A DNA stretch of 64,000 bases, from assembly GCF_004011805.1 (NCBI RefSeq), contig NZ_ML137197.1, positions 310,001 to 374,000 of the forward strand, given 5' to 3'. The position numbers and the translations under genes were made by a program. Shown piece by piece: positions 17,813 to 27,326 of this stretch (its first letter is position 1; every line of letters starts with the position of its first letter). Origin of the DNA: Piscinibacter defluvii. Its GTDB lineage: Bacteria > Pseudomonadota > Gammaproteobacteria > Burkholderiales > Burkholderiaceae_C. Under the pieces are notes generated by a model. That model had not been told where the DNA came from and did no database searches. It saw only the letters and a list, made by a program, of their open reading frames with translations.

Positions 17813-19357
17813 ATGCAAGTGTCCAGTCAACACAACTGCAGGGCCGCACCCCGGGTGCTCGTGGTGGGCGCGGGGATGGGCGGGCTGGTGGCCGCAGCCG
17901 AGTTGGCCCAGCACGGCGCGGCGGTAACGGTGCTGGAGCGCGCCGCGCAGGCCGGCGGCAAGCTGCGCGAGGCGGGCGACGGCGCGAGCCGCGGCGACGC
18001 CGGCCCGACCGTGTTCACGATGCGCTGGGTGTTCGACGAGCTGTTCGAGGCGCTCGACGAGTCCGAGGGCCTGCCGCTCGCGCCGCTGCCGCTGCTGGCG
18101 CGCCACGCCTGGGCCGACGGCAGCGTGCTGGACCTGCATGCCGACCTGGAGCACAGCACCGACGCGATCGGCCGCTTCGCCGGTGCGGCCGAGGCCCGCG
18201 GCTACCGCGACTTCTCCGCGCGCGCGCAGGCGGTCTACGCGGCGCTGGAAGGCCCGTTCCTGCGCGCCACCCGGCCCAATCCGCTGTCGCTGCTGCTGCG
18301 CGGCGGCTGGCGCGGACTGCCCGGGCTGCTGCGCATCGCGCCGTTCGCGACGCTGTGGTCCTCGCTCGGCACGCATTTCCGAGACGCGCGGCTGCGCCAG
18401 CTGTTCGGCCGCTACGCCACCTACTGCGGCGCCTCGCCCTACGCCTGCCCGGCCACGCTGATGCTGGTGGCGCACGTGGAGCGCGCCGGCGTCTGGCGCG
18501 TCGAGGGCGGCATGCACGGCATCGTCCGCCACCTCGAGCGCCTGCTGGCCCGGCGCGGCGCGCTGCTGCGCTGCGGCGCCGACGTGCGGCGGCTGCACCT
18601 GGCGCGCGGCCGCATCGCGGGGGTCGAGCTCGGCAGCGGAGAGCATCTGGCCGCCGACGCCGTGGTGTGGGCCGGCGACAGCGCGGCGCTGGCCGCCGGG
18701 CTGCTCGGGCCCGCGCTGCGCCAGGCCGCGCCGCCGCCGCGCCAGCGCTCGCTGTCGGCGCTGACCTGGAACCTGGCGGCATGCACCGAAGGCCTGCCGC
18801 TGGCCCACCACAACGTGTTCTTCGGGCCGTCGTATGCCGACGAGTTCGACGCGTTGTTCCGCCACGCCCGCCTGCCGGGCGTGCCGACCACCTACGTGTG
18901 CGCCCCCGATGCCGGCGGAGCCGCCGCGGCGCAGCGCCTGTTCTGCCTGGTCAACGCGCCGGCCGGGCGCAACCTGTCGGACGAGGAGATCGACGAATGC
19001 GAGCAGCAAACCTTCCGACACCTGGCACGCTGCGGGCTGAGCCTGCGCGCGATCGAGGGCACGACGGCCCGCACGACGCCGATGGACTTCGCGCGCATGT
19101 TCCCGGGCTCGGCGGGGGCGCTGTACGGGGAGGCGTCGCACGGCTGGCAGGCCTCGTTCCGGCGTCCGACGCAGCGCACGCCGATCCCGGGGCTGGTGCT
19201 GGCGGGCGGCACGACCCACCCGGGGCCCGGCGTGCCGATGGCCGCGCTGTCGGGCCGGCTGGCGGCCGCGGAACTGCGGCGCCAGTGGCGGGCGCAGCGC
19301 GTTTCGATCTCGCTGTCCCGCCCGGCGGCTATGCCTGGTAGTATCTCGACGCCCTGA
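17813..19357 (+). CDS. crtD: hydroxyneurosporene/methoxyneurosporene desaturase
   Basis: A 514-residue FAD-dependent desaturase of the CrtI/CrtD family. It introduces the C3,4 double bond in hydroxylated or methoxylated carotenoids. The N-terminal dinucleotide motif is VLVVGAGMGGLVAAAELAQHG, and the family C-terminal motif appears as GLVLAGGTTHPGPGVPMAALSGRLAA. The ATG at 17813 abuts the operator and lacks a good ribosome site, so the start or a leaderless mRNA should be considered; the GTG at 17819 is an alternative. The 3' end overlaps the coding start of crtC. Confidence 0.92.
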   Translation: MQVSSQHNCRAAPRVLVVGAGMGGLVAAAELAQHGAAVTVLERAAQAGGKLREAGDGASRGDAGPTVFTMRWVFDELFEALDESEGLPLAPLPLLARHAWADGSVLDLHADLEHSTDAIGRFAGAAEARGYRDFSARAQAVYAALEGPFLRATRPNPLSLLLRGGWRGLPGLLRIAPFATLWSSLGTHFRDARLRQLFGRYATYCGASPYACPATLMLVAHVERAGVWRVEGGMHGIVRHLERLLARRGALLRCGADVRRLHLARGRIAGVELGSGEHLAADAVVWAGDSAALAAGLLGPALRQAAPPPRQRSLSALTWNLAACTEGLPLAHHNVFFGPSYADEFDALFRHARLPGVPTTYVCAPDAGGAAAAQRLFCLVNAPAGRNLSDEEIDECEQQTFRHLARCGLSLRAIEGTTARTTPMDFARMFPGSAGALYGEASHGWQASFRRPTQRTPIPGLVLAGGTTHPGPGVPMAALSGRLAAAELRRQWRAQRVSISLSRPAAMPGSISTP

Positions 19358-20229
19358 GCGACGATGGCCGCCATGCGCTGGCGCTGATCGCCTTCGTCGG
19401 CAGTGTGTTCTCGCCCTGGTACGCGGCGGCACGCCGGCGCAGCGTGGCGGACGCCGACCCGCGCCGCCACGTGGCGATCAACGTCGCGCTGTACGGCCCC
19501 GGCCTGCACCGCTGGACCATGACCGAACGCGGCGCCGACCGGCTGCAGCGCGATGCGCGCACGCTGTGCATCGGCCCGAGCACGCTGGCCTGGCACGACG
19601 GCCGGCTGCAGGTCGAGCTCGACGAATGGGCCGTGCCCTGGCCCGCCCGAGTGCGCGGTCGCCTGCTGCTCGAGCCGCTGTCCAGCACCGGCGCGGACTT
19701 CCCGCTCGATGCCGCCGGGCGGCACCGCTGGACACCGCTGGCGCCGTCGGCACGCATCGAGGTCGAGCTCGACCGGCCCGGCTGGCGCTGGCGCGGCCAG
19801 GCCTACCTGGACGGCAACCACGGCGCGCGGCCGCTCGAGCAGGACTTCGTGCGCTGGGACTGGTCGCGCGCCGCGCTGCCCGGCGGCGCGACCGGCGTGC
19901 ACTACGACGTGCAGCGCCGCGACGGCTCGACGCTGGGGCTCGCGCTGCACATCGCGAACGACGGTGCCATCGGGTCCGTCGAGGCCCCGCCGCCGCATGC
20001 GCTGCCGGCCTCGCGCTGGCGCATGCCCGGCATGGTGCGCGCGGATGCAGGGCATCGGCCGGCGCTGCAGCGGCGCCTGGAGGACGGGCCGTTCTACGCC
20101 CGCTCGCTGGTGGAGACGCGCTGGCGCGGCGAGCCGGTCACCGCGGTGCACGAGAGCCTGTCGCTGGACCGCTTCGCGGCGCGCTGGGTGCAGGCACTGC
20201 TGCCGTTCCGCATGCCGCGGCGGGGCTAG
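19285..20229 (+). pseudogene. crtC: carotenoid 1,2-hydratase with in-frame amber codon
   Basis: CrtC adds water across the C1,2 bond of neurosporene or lycopene. The frame opens at a GTG (19285) within the crtD 3' end and encodes the conserved RFDLAVPPGGYAW, then TAG at 19339-19341, then YLDALSDDGRHALALIAFVG and the rest of the protein to ALLPFRMPRRG. The family has a second Trp (GGYAWWYLDA) exactly where the TAG lies, so this looks like TGG to TAG. The first later start is GTG at 19405, which would remove about 40 conserved residues (275 aa left). The options are a true nonsense mutation, a sequencing error, or readthrough. Confidence 0.8.
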
Positions 20230-20392
20230 GAGTCTGCGCGGCAGACTCCGAGTCGTCGGCGGTGCCTTCGCGCTCACGCGCGCGATCGCGCCGCTGCTCG
20301 CGGCGCAGCTTGACCAGTTCCCACACGCCCCAGACGAGCGGCAGGCCGAGGAACATCGACAGTTCGATCAGGCCGAACCAGTGGCTGCTCAC
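20138..20392 (-). CDS. small single-span membrane protein downstream of crtB
   Basis: An 84-residue ORF beginning at GTG 20 bases after crtB on the same strand. One hydrophobic helix (WFGLIELSMFLGLPLVWGVWELV) is followed by a charged KLRREQRRDRAREREG stretch and a Ser/Ala/Pro-rich tail. The 3' part runs antisense into the end of crtC. Its position at the end of the bchID-bchO-crtIB operon suggests a membrane-associated pigment or assembly role, but I do not recognise a family and the tail past the crtC stop may be spurious. Confidence 0.5.
   Translation of the reverse strand: MSSHWFGLIELSMFLGLPLVWGVWELVKLRREQRRDRAREREGTADDSESAAQTPSPAAACGTAAVPAPSAPRSGPATGSRAPR
20229..20249. terminator. 9-bp perfect stem-loop after crtC
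   Basis: GGAGTCTGC, loop GCG, GCAGACTCC, starting on the last base of the crtC stop. It lies within the small antisense ORF. No T-run follows, so it may act as an mRNA 3' stabiliser or weak bidirectional terminator. Confidence 0.35.
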
Positions 20393-20412
20393 GGCACGCT
20401 CGACCGGCACGC

Positions 20413-21447
20413 TCAGGCGGCACGCTGCAGCCGGTCGCGCCGCTCGAGGCGCTCGAACAGGTCGAGCACCCAGAGCGCCTTCTCCGCCAGGCCACGCGGC
20501 GGGGCGTGGCGGTCGGCGGCCGCGTCGACGAGGTAACGCGTCGCGGCCAGCGGCGGCTCGCGCGCTGCCTCGGGGTCGGGCCACCAGGTGACGAGGGCGC
20601 GCGCCAGGCCCGCCAGCTTGCGGCGCCGCGGCACCACGGCGCGCGTGGACACCGAGTCGTAGCCGCGCCGCGCCACCTCGTGGCCGATCGCGGCGTACAG
20701 GAAACGCGCCGCGTTGATGCTCGGCCGGCAGGCCAGCGGCAGGCGCGCCACGCCGGCACCGGCACGTGCGTACAACATGTCCGCGTGCGCGAGCAGGCGC
20801 TCCAGCACGCCGGCCAGGCGCTCGTCGAAGCGCGGCGCGGCCAGCCAGGCCTCGGGGTCGATGCCGGCCTCCTGCAGCCAGCGGCGCGGCAGGTAGAGCC
20901 GCCCGGCCAGCGCGTCCTCGCCGACGTCGCGCGCGATGTTGGACAGCTGCATCGCCACGCCCAGGTCGCAGGCGCGCGCCAGCGCGGCCGCGTCGCGTGT
21001 GCCCATCAGCAGCGACATCATCGCGCCCACCGTGCCGGCCACGCGCGCGGCGTAGTCCTCCAGCTCGGCAAGCGTGTCGTAGCGCCGCCCGGCGGCGTCC
21101 CACTCGAAGCCGTCGATCAGCGCGGCCGGCAGGGCCTGCGGGATGCCGAAGCGCGCCACCACCGCGGCGAGCGCGCGGTCGGCCGGCACCGGCCAGGCGT
21201 CGCCGCGGTAGAGCCGGTCGAGGCGGCCGCGCAGCATCTGCGCCGCGGCATGCGGATCGTCGCCGCCGTCGACCGCGTCGTCGGCCAGGCGGCAGAACGC
21301 GTACAGCGCGCAGGCCGGCCCGCGCACCGCCCGCGGCAGCAGCAGCGACGCGGCGAGGAAGGTGCGCGAGCCGTTGGCCAGCTGCGCGCGGCAGGCGGCG
21401 AGATCGACCTCGGCGACCCCGGCGGCCTCAGACCAGTTCGTCGGCAT
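20413..21447 (-). CDS. crtB: phytoene synthase
   Basis: A 344-residue squalene/phytoene synthase family enzyme that condenses two geranylgeranyl diphosphates. The Asp-rich motifs are visible as RLADDAVDGGDD (near residue 60) and NIARDVGEDALAGRLYLP (near 165). The chosen ATG (MPTNWSEAAG) lies 20 bases inside the crtI 3' end, so the genes overlap and are co-translated. The C-terminus after VVPRRRKLAGLARA is variable, as usual. Confidence 0.94.
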   Translation of the reverse strand: MPTNWSEAAGVAEVDLAACRAQLANGSRTFLAASLLLPRAVRGPACALYAFCRLADDAVDGGDDPHAAAQMLRGRLDRLYRGDAWPVPADRALAAVVARFGIPQALPAALIDGFEWDAAGRRYDTLAELEDYAARVAGTVGAMMSLLMGTRDAAALARACDLGVAMQLSNIARDVGEDALAGRLYLPRRWLQEAGIDPEAWLAAPRFDERLAGVLERLLAHADMLYARAGAGVARLPLACRPSINAARFLYAAIGHEVARRGYDSVSTRAVVPRRRKLAGLARALVTWWPDPEAAREPPLAATRYLVDAAADRHAPPRGLAEKALWVLDLFERLERRDRLQRAA

Positions 21448-22972
21448 GCGGCACCACGCGGTCGAGCACCCTGGCGGAAGACAGCACACCCGGCAGCCCG
21501 GCACCGGGGTGCGTGCCCGCGCCGACCAGGTAGAGCCGCTCGACCTCCTCGCTGCGGTTGTGCGGGCGGAACCAGGCGCTCTGCGTCAGCACCGGCTCGA
21601 GGCCGAAGGCCGCGCCGTGGACCGAGCAGAGCCGGTCGCGGAAGTCCAGCGGCGTCATCACGCGCGAGCTGGCCAGGCTCTCGCCCAGGCCGGGCAGCAC
21701 GGTGGCCTCCAGGCGCGCCTGGATGGCGCGGCGGTAGGGCTCGGCCTGCTCCACCCAGTCGGTGCCGCTGCCCAGGTGCGGCACCGGCGAGAGCACATAG
21801 AACGCGTCGCAGCCCGGCGGCGCGAGCGACGGGTCGGTGGCGGTGGGCCGGTGCAGGTAGAGGCTGAAGTCCTCGGCCAGGTGCTTGCGGCGGAAGATGT
21901 CGTCCAGCAGCCCGCGGTAGCGCGGCCCGAGCAGGATGCTGTGGTGCGCCACGTCCTCGTAGCGCCGGCGGGTACCGAAGTACCAGACGAACAGGCTCAT
22001 CGAGTAGCGCGCGCGCGCCAGGCGCCGGTCGGTCCAGCGCCGGCGGTGCTCGGGGGCGAGCAGGTGGCGGTAGGTCCAGGCCGAGTCGGCGTTGGAGACC
22101 ACCACGTCGGCGCGGATCGTCTCGCCGCTGTCCAGGCGCACGCCGCAGGCGCGCCCCTGCTCCACCAGGATCTGCGCCACCGGGGCGTTCAGGCGCAGCG
22201 CATGGCCCTGCTCGCGGATCAGCTTGACCAGGCCGGCCACCAGCGCACCGGTGCCGCCCATCGCGAAGTGCACGCCCCAGCGCCGCTCGAGGAAGGCGAT
22301 CAGGCAGTAGACCGAGGTGGTGGTGAACGGGTTGCCGCCGACCAGCAGCGACTGGAACGTGAGCAGCACGCGCAGCTTCTCGTCCTTGACGTGCTTGCAG
22401 GCCATGCCCCAGACGGTGCGCCAGCTCTGCAGGCGCATCAGGTCGGGCAGGCAGCGCGCCATGTCGGCCCATCGGTCGAAGGGCTGGTCGCCGAGCTGCT
22501 CGAAGCCGACCTTGAAGATCGCCTCGCTGGCGGCGAGGAAACGTTCGTAGCCGGCCAGGTCGCCCGGCGCGAGGCGGGCGACGGCCTCGCGCATGGCCTG
22601 GGCGTCGCCGCGGTAGTCGATCGACATGCCGTCGTCGAAGCGCACGCGGTAGAACGGGTCGACCGGGCGCAGCTCGACGTCGTCGGCGAGACGGCGGCCG
22701 CACAGCGCCCACAGCTCCTCGAACAGCCAGGGCGCGGTGACGACGGTCGGCCCGGCATCGAAGGTGTAGCCGTCCTGCCGGTGCACGCAGGCGCGGCCGC
22801 CGGGGGCATCGAGCCGCTCCAGCACGGTGACGCGGTAACCGCGCGCTCCCAGGCGCAGCGCCGCGGCCAGGCCGCCGAAACCGCTGCCGATCACCACCGC
22901 ATGGGCACGCCCCGGCGTGCCGGTGCGCGGACCGCCCACGGGCGGCGGCACGGATCGTTCGTCGCTCCACAT
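21428..22972 (-). CDS. crtI: phytoene desaturase
   Basis: A roughly 514-residue FAD-dependent desaturase converting phytoene to neurosporene and/or lycopene. VVIGSGFGGLAAALRLGARG is the dinucleotide-binding site and LYLVGAGTHPGAGLPGVLSS the C-terminal family motif. Three in-frame ATGs exist (22990, 22981, 22972). The last is preferred because AGGA lies eight bases upstream and because the first would fall inside the PpsR-type operator. It follows bchO closely and overlaps crtB. Confidence 0.95.
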   Translation of the reverse strand: MWSDERSVPPPVGGPRTGTPGRAHAVVIGSGFGGLAAALRLGARGYRVTVLERLDAPGGRACVHRQDGYTFDAGPTVVTAPWLFEELWALCGRRLADDVELRPVDPFYRVRFDDGMSIDYRGDAQAMREAVARLAPGDLAGYERFLAASEAIFKVGFEQLGDQPFDRWADMARCLPDLMRLQSWRTVWGMACKHVKDEKLRVLLTFQSLLVGGNPFTTTSVYCLIAFLERRWGVHFAMGGTGALVAGLVKLIREQGHALRLNAPVAQILVEQGRACGVRLDSGETIRADVVVSNADSAWTYRHLLAPEHRRRWTDRRLARARYSMSLFVWYFGTRRRYEDVAHHSILLGPRYRGLLDDIFRRKHLAEDFSLYLHRPTATDPSLAPPGCDAFYVLSPVPHLGSGTDWVEQAEPYRRAIQARLEATVLPGLGESLASSRVMTPLDFRDRLCSVHGAAFGLEPVLTQSAWFRPHNRSEEVERLYLVGAGTHPGAGLPGVLSSARVLDRVVPHADELV

Positions 22973-22989
22973 GCGGCGCATCCTAGACA

Positions 22990-23007
22990 TGTCAACTTGA
23001 CTTGACA
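22990..23007. promoter_or_regulatory. PpsR/CrtJ-type operator upstream of crtI
   Basis: TGTCAACTTGACTTGACA fits TGT-N12-ACA exactly. It overlaps the stop codon of bchO and ends 18 bases before the preferred crtI start, implying an internal, redox-repressed crtIB promoter. Confidence 0.75.
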
Positions 23008-23888
23008 ATAAGTTTCGTCAAGTTCTCAAGGATGGCCGCCACCTGGGCCGGGTCTTCCTCGTGCGCGAGGTGGCCGAGCCCGGGCAGGCGCAGCAGGCTC
23101 GCGCGCGGCAGGTGCTCGTGCAGTCGGCGCGCATGGTCGCGTGGCAGGGTCAGGTCGCGCTCGGCCACCAGCAGGTGCAGCGGCACGGCCAGGCGCGGCA
23201 GCGCACGCGCGAAGGTCTGCAGGTCCCAGCGCGCCATCATGCCCAGCGCACCGGACACGTGCCGGGGGTCCTGCAGCAGGCGGCGGTAGCAGGCGGCACC
23301 GTCCTCGTCGATGCGCGAGCCGGTGCCGTCGAGCAGGCGGCGGCACACCACCGGGTCGCTGGCGCGCCAGGAGAACAGCCGCGGCACCAGCGTGCTGCGC
23401 GCCAGCAGCCGCGCCACCGGCGAAAAGACGCTGCCCGCCAGGCCCGGGAGCGGCAGCAGCGCCCCGTTGACCGACACCAGCGCGGCGGGCTGCAGCGCGC
23501 CGTCCAGGCACAGCTGCGCGCCCACCGCGGCGCCGGCGGAGTGGCCCACCACCAGCTCCGGTGCGCAGCGCAGCTCGCGCAGCAGGTCAGCCAGCGCCGA
23601 GGCCATGCCGGGCAGGCTGAGCCGTTCGGGGTCCGCCGGCGCGCCGGTGAAGGCGTGCCCGGGCAGATCGACCGCGACGAGACCCAGGCGGCCTGCCAGC
23701 GCCGTCATCACGCCGCGCCAGGAATGGGTCGAGGCGCCGGTGCCGTGCAGCAGCAGCAGCGTCGGCGCGCCGGGCGGCGCGGCGATCTGCTGCACGTGCC
23801 AGCGCAGGCCCGGCAGCGCGACGAAACGGCTGGCCGCGTGGTGCGGCCAGCCGGGCCCGTCGCGCGCCCAGTCCAGCGGGCGCCCCAT
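22992..23888 (-). CDS. bchO: alpha/beta hydrolase, putative magnesium chelatase accessory protein
   Basis: A 298-residue alpha/beta-fold protein encoded right after bchD. TLLLLHGTGASTHSWRGV is the oxyanion-hole region, VVGHSAGAAVGAQL holds the nucleophile Ser, and GLGHLAHEEDP near the end holds the His. BchO is found in most bacteriochlorophyll clusters beside bchID, and its exact substrate is not established. It lies four bases after bchD, and its last codons overlap the crtI operator. Confidence 0.92.
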   Translation of the reverse strand: MGRPLDWARDGPGWPHHAASRFVALPGLRWHVQQIAAPPGAPTLLLLHGTGASTHSWRGVMTALAGRLGLVAVDLPGHAFTGAPADPERLSLPGMASALADLLRELRCAPELVVGHSAGAAVGAQLCLDGALQPAALVSVNGALLPLPGLAGSVFSPVARLLARSTLVPRLFSWRASDPVVCRRLLDGTGSRIDEDGAACYRRLLQDPRHVSGALGMMARWDLQTFARALPRLAVPLHLLVAERDLTLPRDHARRLHEHLPRASLLRLPGLGHLAHEEDPAQVAAILENLTKLIVKSS

Positions 23889-23892
23889 GCCC

Positions 23893-25647
23893 TCAGCCGC
23901 GCACAAGCACGGCGCTCGCCTGGCGCACGGCGGCCGACAGCGTCGCCGCCTCGGCCATCGGCAGAGGCAGGTAGCGCGCCTGCATGCGCTCGGCCAGCGC
24001 GCGGGCGCGTGGGTCGGGGCGCGGCGAGGTGTCGACCAACAGCGCGGCGATGCCGGCACCGCGCCAGCGGGCGGCGCTGGCCAGTGCGTCCTGCTCGGCG
24101 CGCGCGCGGTCGGGTGAGCCGTCGCGCGCGATGTTGGCGCGGCCGTCGGTCAGCAGCACGACCAGGGGGGTGTCGCCGCGCCGGCGCGCCGCGTCGGCGA
24201 CGACCCAGGCCGCGTCCAGCCCGGCCGCCAGCGGCGTGCCGCCGCCGCCGGGCAGGCCGGCGAGCGCGCGCTTGGCACGCGGCAGCGAGCGGGTGGGCGG
24301 CAGCAGCAGTTCGGCGCCGGCGCCGCGAAAGCCGAGCACCGCCACCTGGTCGCGCCGCACATAACAGTCGGCCAGCAGCAGCTCGACCGCGCCCTTGGCC
24401 TCGGCCAGCCGGTGCAGCGCGGCCGAGCCCGAGGCGTCGACCGCGAACACGGCCGTCGTGCGCCGATGCATCTGGTGCCGCGTGACACGGAAATCCTCGC
24501 GCCGCACCTGCACCGCGGCGGCGCAGCGTGCCTCGCGCCGGCGCAGCGGTTGCCACGGCGCCGCGGCGCGCAGCGTGTCGATCAGGTTCAGCCGCGCGCC
24601 GCGACGCGGCTCGCCGGCCAGCGTGCCGATCGGCCGGCCGCGCAGCAGGGAACGCTGCAGCGCGCCGCGTTTGCCGGCCCCGCCGCGCGGCGCGCCACCC
24701 AGGCGCGCGATCTGCAGCTGTGCAAGCAGGCGCGGGTCGATCGATGAACGCGCCGCCTCGATCAGGCGGTCTTCCAGCGTGCCGGCCTCGACCGTCTGGT
24801 CGCCAGCGTTCTCGCGCTCGGGCGCCTCGGACCGCTCGGGCGGCGGCGCCTCGTCGGGCGGCGGGCCCGGCGGCAGCCGCATGGCCCGCGGCGCGAGCAC
24901 CAGGCGGGCGGCGAGCTCGGCATCGGCCTGCGCAACCGTCAGGCGCCCGTCCAGCGCCGCGGCGGCGCGCGCCACCCGCAACGCGAACCAGGGTGCGCGG
25001 CTCGAGGCGATGCCGAGCGCCTCGGCCGCGGCGCACAGGGCGTCCAGCGCGGCCTCGTCGGTGCGCAGCCGCGGCAGGCGTTCGCGCGCCGCGGCGACGG
25101 CCTCGGCCGTCCATGGTGCGGACGGCCCGGCGTCGCGCCAGGCCAGGCCGCTCAGGTCCAGCTGCAGCGCCAGCCGGTCGGCCAGCGCGGCGGGCGGCGG
25201 GTCGTTGCCCTCGACCCCGTCGTCGTAGGCCAGCAGGGCGAGCCGGGCGGGATCGCAGCGCGCGAAGCCCTCGCGCGCGAGCCGCACCTCGCCGTCGTCC
25301 AGCACGGCGGCCAGGCGCGCCGCCAGCGCCGCGCCGAGCTGCTGCGCCTGCGGCACCCGCAGCAGGCCGCCGTCGCACTCGGCCAGCAGGCCGCGCTGCG
25401 CCACCGGGCGCGCCTGGCGCAGCGTGGCGCCGAGGTCCAGGCCGCCGAGCAGGCGCTCGTCACCGATGTGCGGCGGCAGCGTGCGCCACGGCGTATCGGG
25501 CGGCAGCAGGCCGCGCAGCAGGGCCTCCCAGCGCTCGCGCAGGTCGGGCGAGAGCCCGCGCAGCAGCGCGCCGCCCAGGCCGGCCGGATCGACCGCCAGC
25601 AGCGCCGCCGCGTGCTGCGCCAGGGCCCAGCCGGGCGCGATGTTCAT
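23893..25647 (-). CDS. bchD: magnesium chelatase subunit D
   Basis: A 584-residue subunit of the ATP-driven enzyme that inserts Mg into protoporphyrin IX. It has a degenerate AAA-like N-terminal half, a Pro/Glu-rich linker around residues 265-290 ([19 protein letters not shown]), and a C-terminal integrin I domain with a MIDAS motif [12 protein letters not shown] and [11 protein letters not shown]. The start overlaps the bchI stop (ATGA). It forms a platform with BchI rings to drive the BchH catalytic subunit, which is not encoded here. Confidence 0.95.
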   Translation of the reverse strand: MNIAPGWALAQHAAALLAVDPAGLGGALLRGLSPDLRERWEALLRGLLPPDTPWRTLPPHIGDERLLGGLDLGATLRQARPVAQRGLLAECDGGLLRVPQAQQLGAALAARLAAVLDDGEVRLAREGFARCDPARLALLAYDDGVEGNDPPPAALADRLALQLDLSGLAWRDAGPSAPWTAEAVAAARERLPRLRTDEAALDALCAAAEALGIASSRAPWFALRVARAAAALDGRLTVAQADAELAARLVLAPRAMRLPPGPPPDEAPPPERSEAPERENAGDQTVEAGTLEDRLIEAARSSIDPRLLAQLQIARLGGAPRGGAGKRGALQRSLLRGRPIGTLAGEPRRGARLNLIDTLRAAAPWQPLRRREARCAAAVQVRREDFRVTRHQMHRRTTAVFAVDASGSAALHRLAEAKGAVELLLADCYVRRDQVAVLGFRGAGAELLLPPTRSLPRAKRALAGLPGGGGTPLAAGLDAAWVVADAARRRGDTPLVVLLTDGRANIARDGSPDRARAEQDALASAARWRGAGIAALLVDTSPRPDPRARALAERMQARYLPLPMAEAATLSAAVRQASAVLVRG

Positions 25648-26666
25648 GCGGGCAACTGCTCCGCCAGCACGCGCTCCACGCGCGAGGTCGAGCCGGCTTC
25701 GTCGAGCGGGTCGCGGCGCAGGCGGTGGCGCAGCGCCGAAGGCGCGATGCGGCGCAGGTGGCCCGCGTCGACCGCGGCGTCGCCGTCGAAGGCGGCCAGC
25801 GCGCGCGCGGCGCGGATCAGCGTGAGCTCGCCGCGCAGGCCGTCGGTGCCGACCGCCAGGCACAGCTTGGAGGCCGCCTCGAGCACCGCGTCGGGCGTGT
25901 CGATGCCGCCGACCCGCTCGCGCGCCTTGACGATGCGGCGGCGCAGCTTGTCCTCCTCCTTCTGCCACTGTGCGACGAAGCCTGCGGGATCACGCTCGAA
26001 GCGGTCGCGCCGGCGCACCACCTCGATGCGCGTGGGCAGGTCGGTGGGCGTGCGCACCTCGACCGAGAGGCCGAAGCGGTCGAGCAGCTGCGGGCGCAGC
26101 TCGCCTTCCTCCGGGTTGCCGCTGCCCACGAGCACGAAGCGCGCCGGGTGGCGCACCGACAGGCCCTCGCGCTCGACCACGTTCTCGCCGGAAGCGGCCA
26201 CGTCGATCAGCAGGTCGACCAGGTGGTCTTCCAGCAGGTTGACCTCGTCGATGTAGAGGAAGCCGCGGTTGGCGCGCGCCAGCAGGCCGGGCTCGAAGGC
26301 CTTGACGCCGTGCGCAAGCGCGCGCTCCAGGTCGAGCGCGCCGACCACGCGGTCTTCGGTCGCGCCGAGCGGCAGGTCGACCACGGGCACGCCGACCTTC
26401 TCGGCCTTCGGCGCGCGGCCGGCGCCGCGCCGGGCGGCGCAGTCGCTGCACAGGTTGCCGAGCGGGTCGCAGTGGTAGGGGCAGCCGGCCACCGCGTTCA
26501 TCTTCGGCAGCAGCGCCGCCAGCGCGCGCACCGCGGTGGACTTGCCGGTGCCGCGGTCGCCGAACACCAGCACGCCGCCGACGCTCGCGTCGATCGCCGC
26601 GACGAGGATCGCGCGCTTCATCTCGTCCTGCCCGACGATCGCCGAGAACGGAAAGGTCCAGCCCAT
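25644..26666 (-). CDS. bchI: magnesium chelatase ATPase subunit I
   Basis: A 340-residue AAA+ ATPase of the Mg-chelatase. Walker A is [20 protein letters not shown], Walker B is [18 protein letters not shown], sensor-1 is [22 protein letters not shown]. The N-terminal [17 protein letters not shown] is the standard BchI start. Internal Cys ([17 protein letters not shown]) are typical of betaproteobacterial BchI. It is the first gene of the bchID-bchO-crtIB unit and has a perfect palindromic PpsR-type site 25 bases upstream. Confidence 0.96.
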   Translation of the reverse strand: MGWTFPFSAIVGQDEMKRAILVAAIDASVGGVLVFGDRGTGKSTAVRALAALLPKMNAVAGCPYHCDPLGNLCSDCAARRGAGRAPKAEKVGVPVVDLPLGATEDRVVGALDLERALAHGVKAFEPGLLARANRGFLYIDEVNLLEDHLVDLLIDVAASGENVVEREGLSVRHPARFVLVGSGNPEEGELRPQLLDRFGLSVEVRTPTDLPTRIEVVRRRDRFERDPAGFVAQWQKEEDKLRRRIVKARERVGGIDTPDAVLEAASKLCLAVGTDGLRGELTLIRAARALAAFDGDAAVDAGHLRRIAPSALRHRLRRDPLDEAGSTSRVERVLAEQLPA

Positions 26667-26690
26667 CGCCCTGCTCCCTGGCCACGGTTT

Positions 26691-26708
26691 TGTCAGGACA
26701 TCCTGACA
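26691..26708. promoter_or_regulatory. PpsR/CrtJ-type operator upstream of bchI
   Basis: TGTCAGGACATCCTGACA fits TGT-N12-ACA and is a perfect 18-bp palindrome, the best of the five sites. It lies between bchI and the 3' end of the bacterioferritin gene. Confidence 0.8.
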
Positions 26709-26771
26709 ACCGATACTGCCTGCGCCGGACGACACTGTAGCGCGGCGCGCGCCGCGCACCAATGCGCAACC

Positions 26772-27248
26772 TCAGCTGCCGCTGCCCATCTGCGACTGCA
26801 GCCAGTTCGGCTCGCCAACCTTGGCCACCAGCTCGATCTGCGTCTCGAGGTGGTCGATGTGCTCCTCGGTGTCCTCCAGGATCTGCTCGAGGATCTCGCG
26901 CGACACGTAGTCGCGCACGCTCTCGCAGTGCGCGATGGCCTCCTTCAGCACCGCCTGCGAGCCCTGCTCGAGCTTCAGGTCGCAGGACAGGATCTCGACC
27001 GCGGACTCGCCGATCAGCAGCTTGCCCAGGTCCTGCAGGTTGGGCAGGCCCTCGAGCATCAGGATGCGGTCGACCAGCTTGTCGGCATGCTTCATCTCCT
27101 CGATCGACTCCTCGTACTCGTGCTTGGCCATGCGCTCGAAGCCCCAGTTCTTCAGCATGCGGTAGTGCAGGAAGTACTGGTTGATGGCGGTGAGTTCGTT
27201 CTTGAGCTGCTTGTTCAGGTACTCGAGCACCTTGGCGTCACCTTGCAT
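26772..27248 (-). CDS. bfr: bacterioferritin
   Basis: A 158-residue ferritin-like four-helix protein storing iron in a 24-mer shell, with heme at subunit interfaces. The ferroxidase residues are visible in [17 protein letters not shown] (Glu), [14 protein letters not shown] (Glu, His) and [14 protein letters not shown] (Glu, His). Met in LMLEGLPNL lies where the heme ligand is expected in the family. The length is normal. It is convergent in space with aat upstream and is probably monocistronic. Confidence 0.95.
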   Translation of the reverse strand: MQGDAKVLEYLNKQLKNELTAINQYFLHYRMLKNWGFERMAKHEYEESIEEMKHADKLVDRILMLEGLPNLQDLGKLLIGESAVEILSCDLKLEQGSQAVLKEAIAHCESVRDYVSREILEQILEDTEEHIDHLETQIELVAKVGEPNWLQSQMGSGS

Positions 27249-27326
27249 GGTCGTTCCTTCGCTGGGGAGACGGGCGCGATTGTCGCGCGATACCATGGCC
27301 CCACAGCATTTTCCGGTCCCGCCCAC

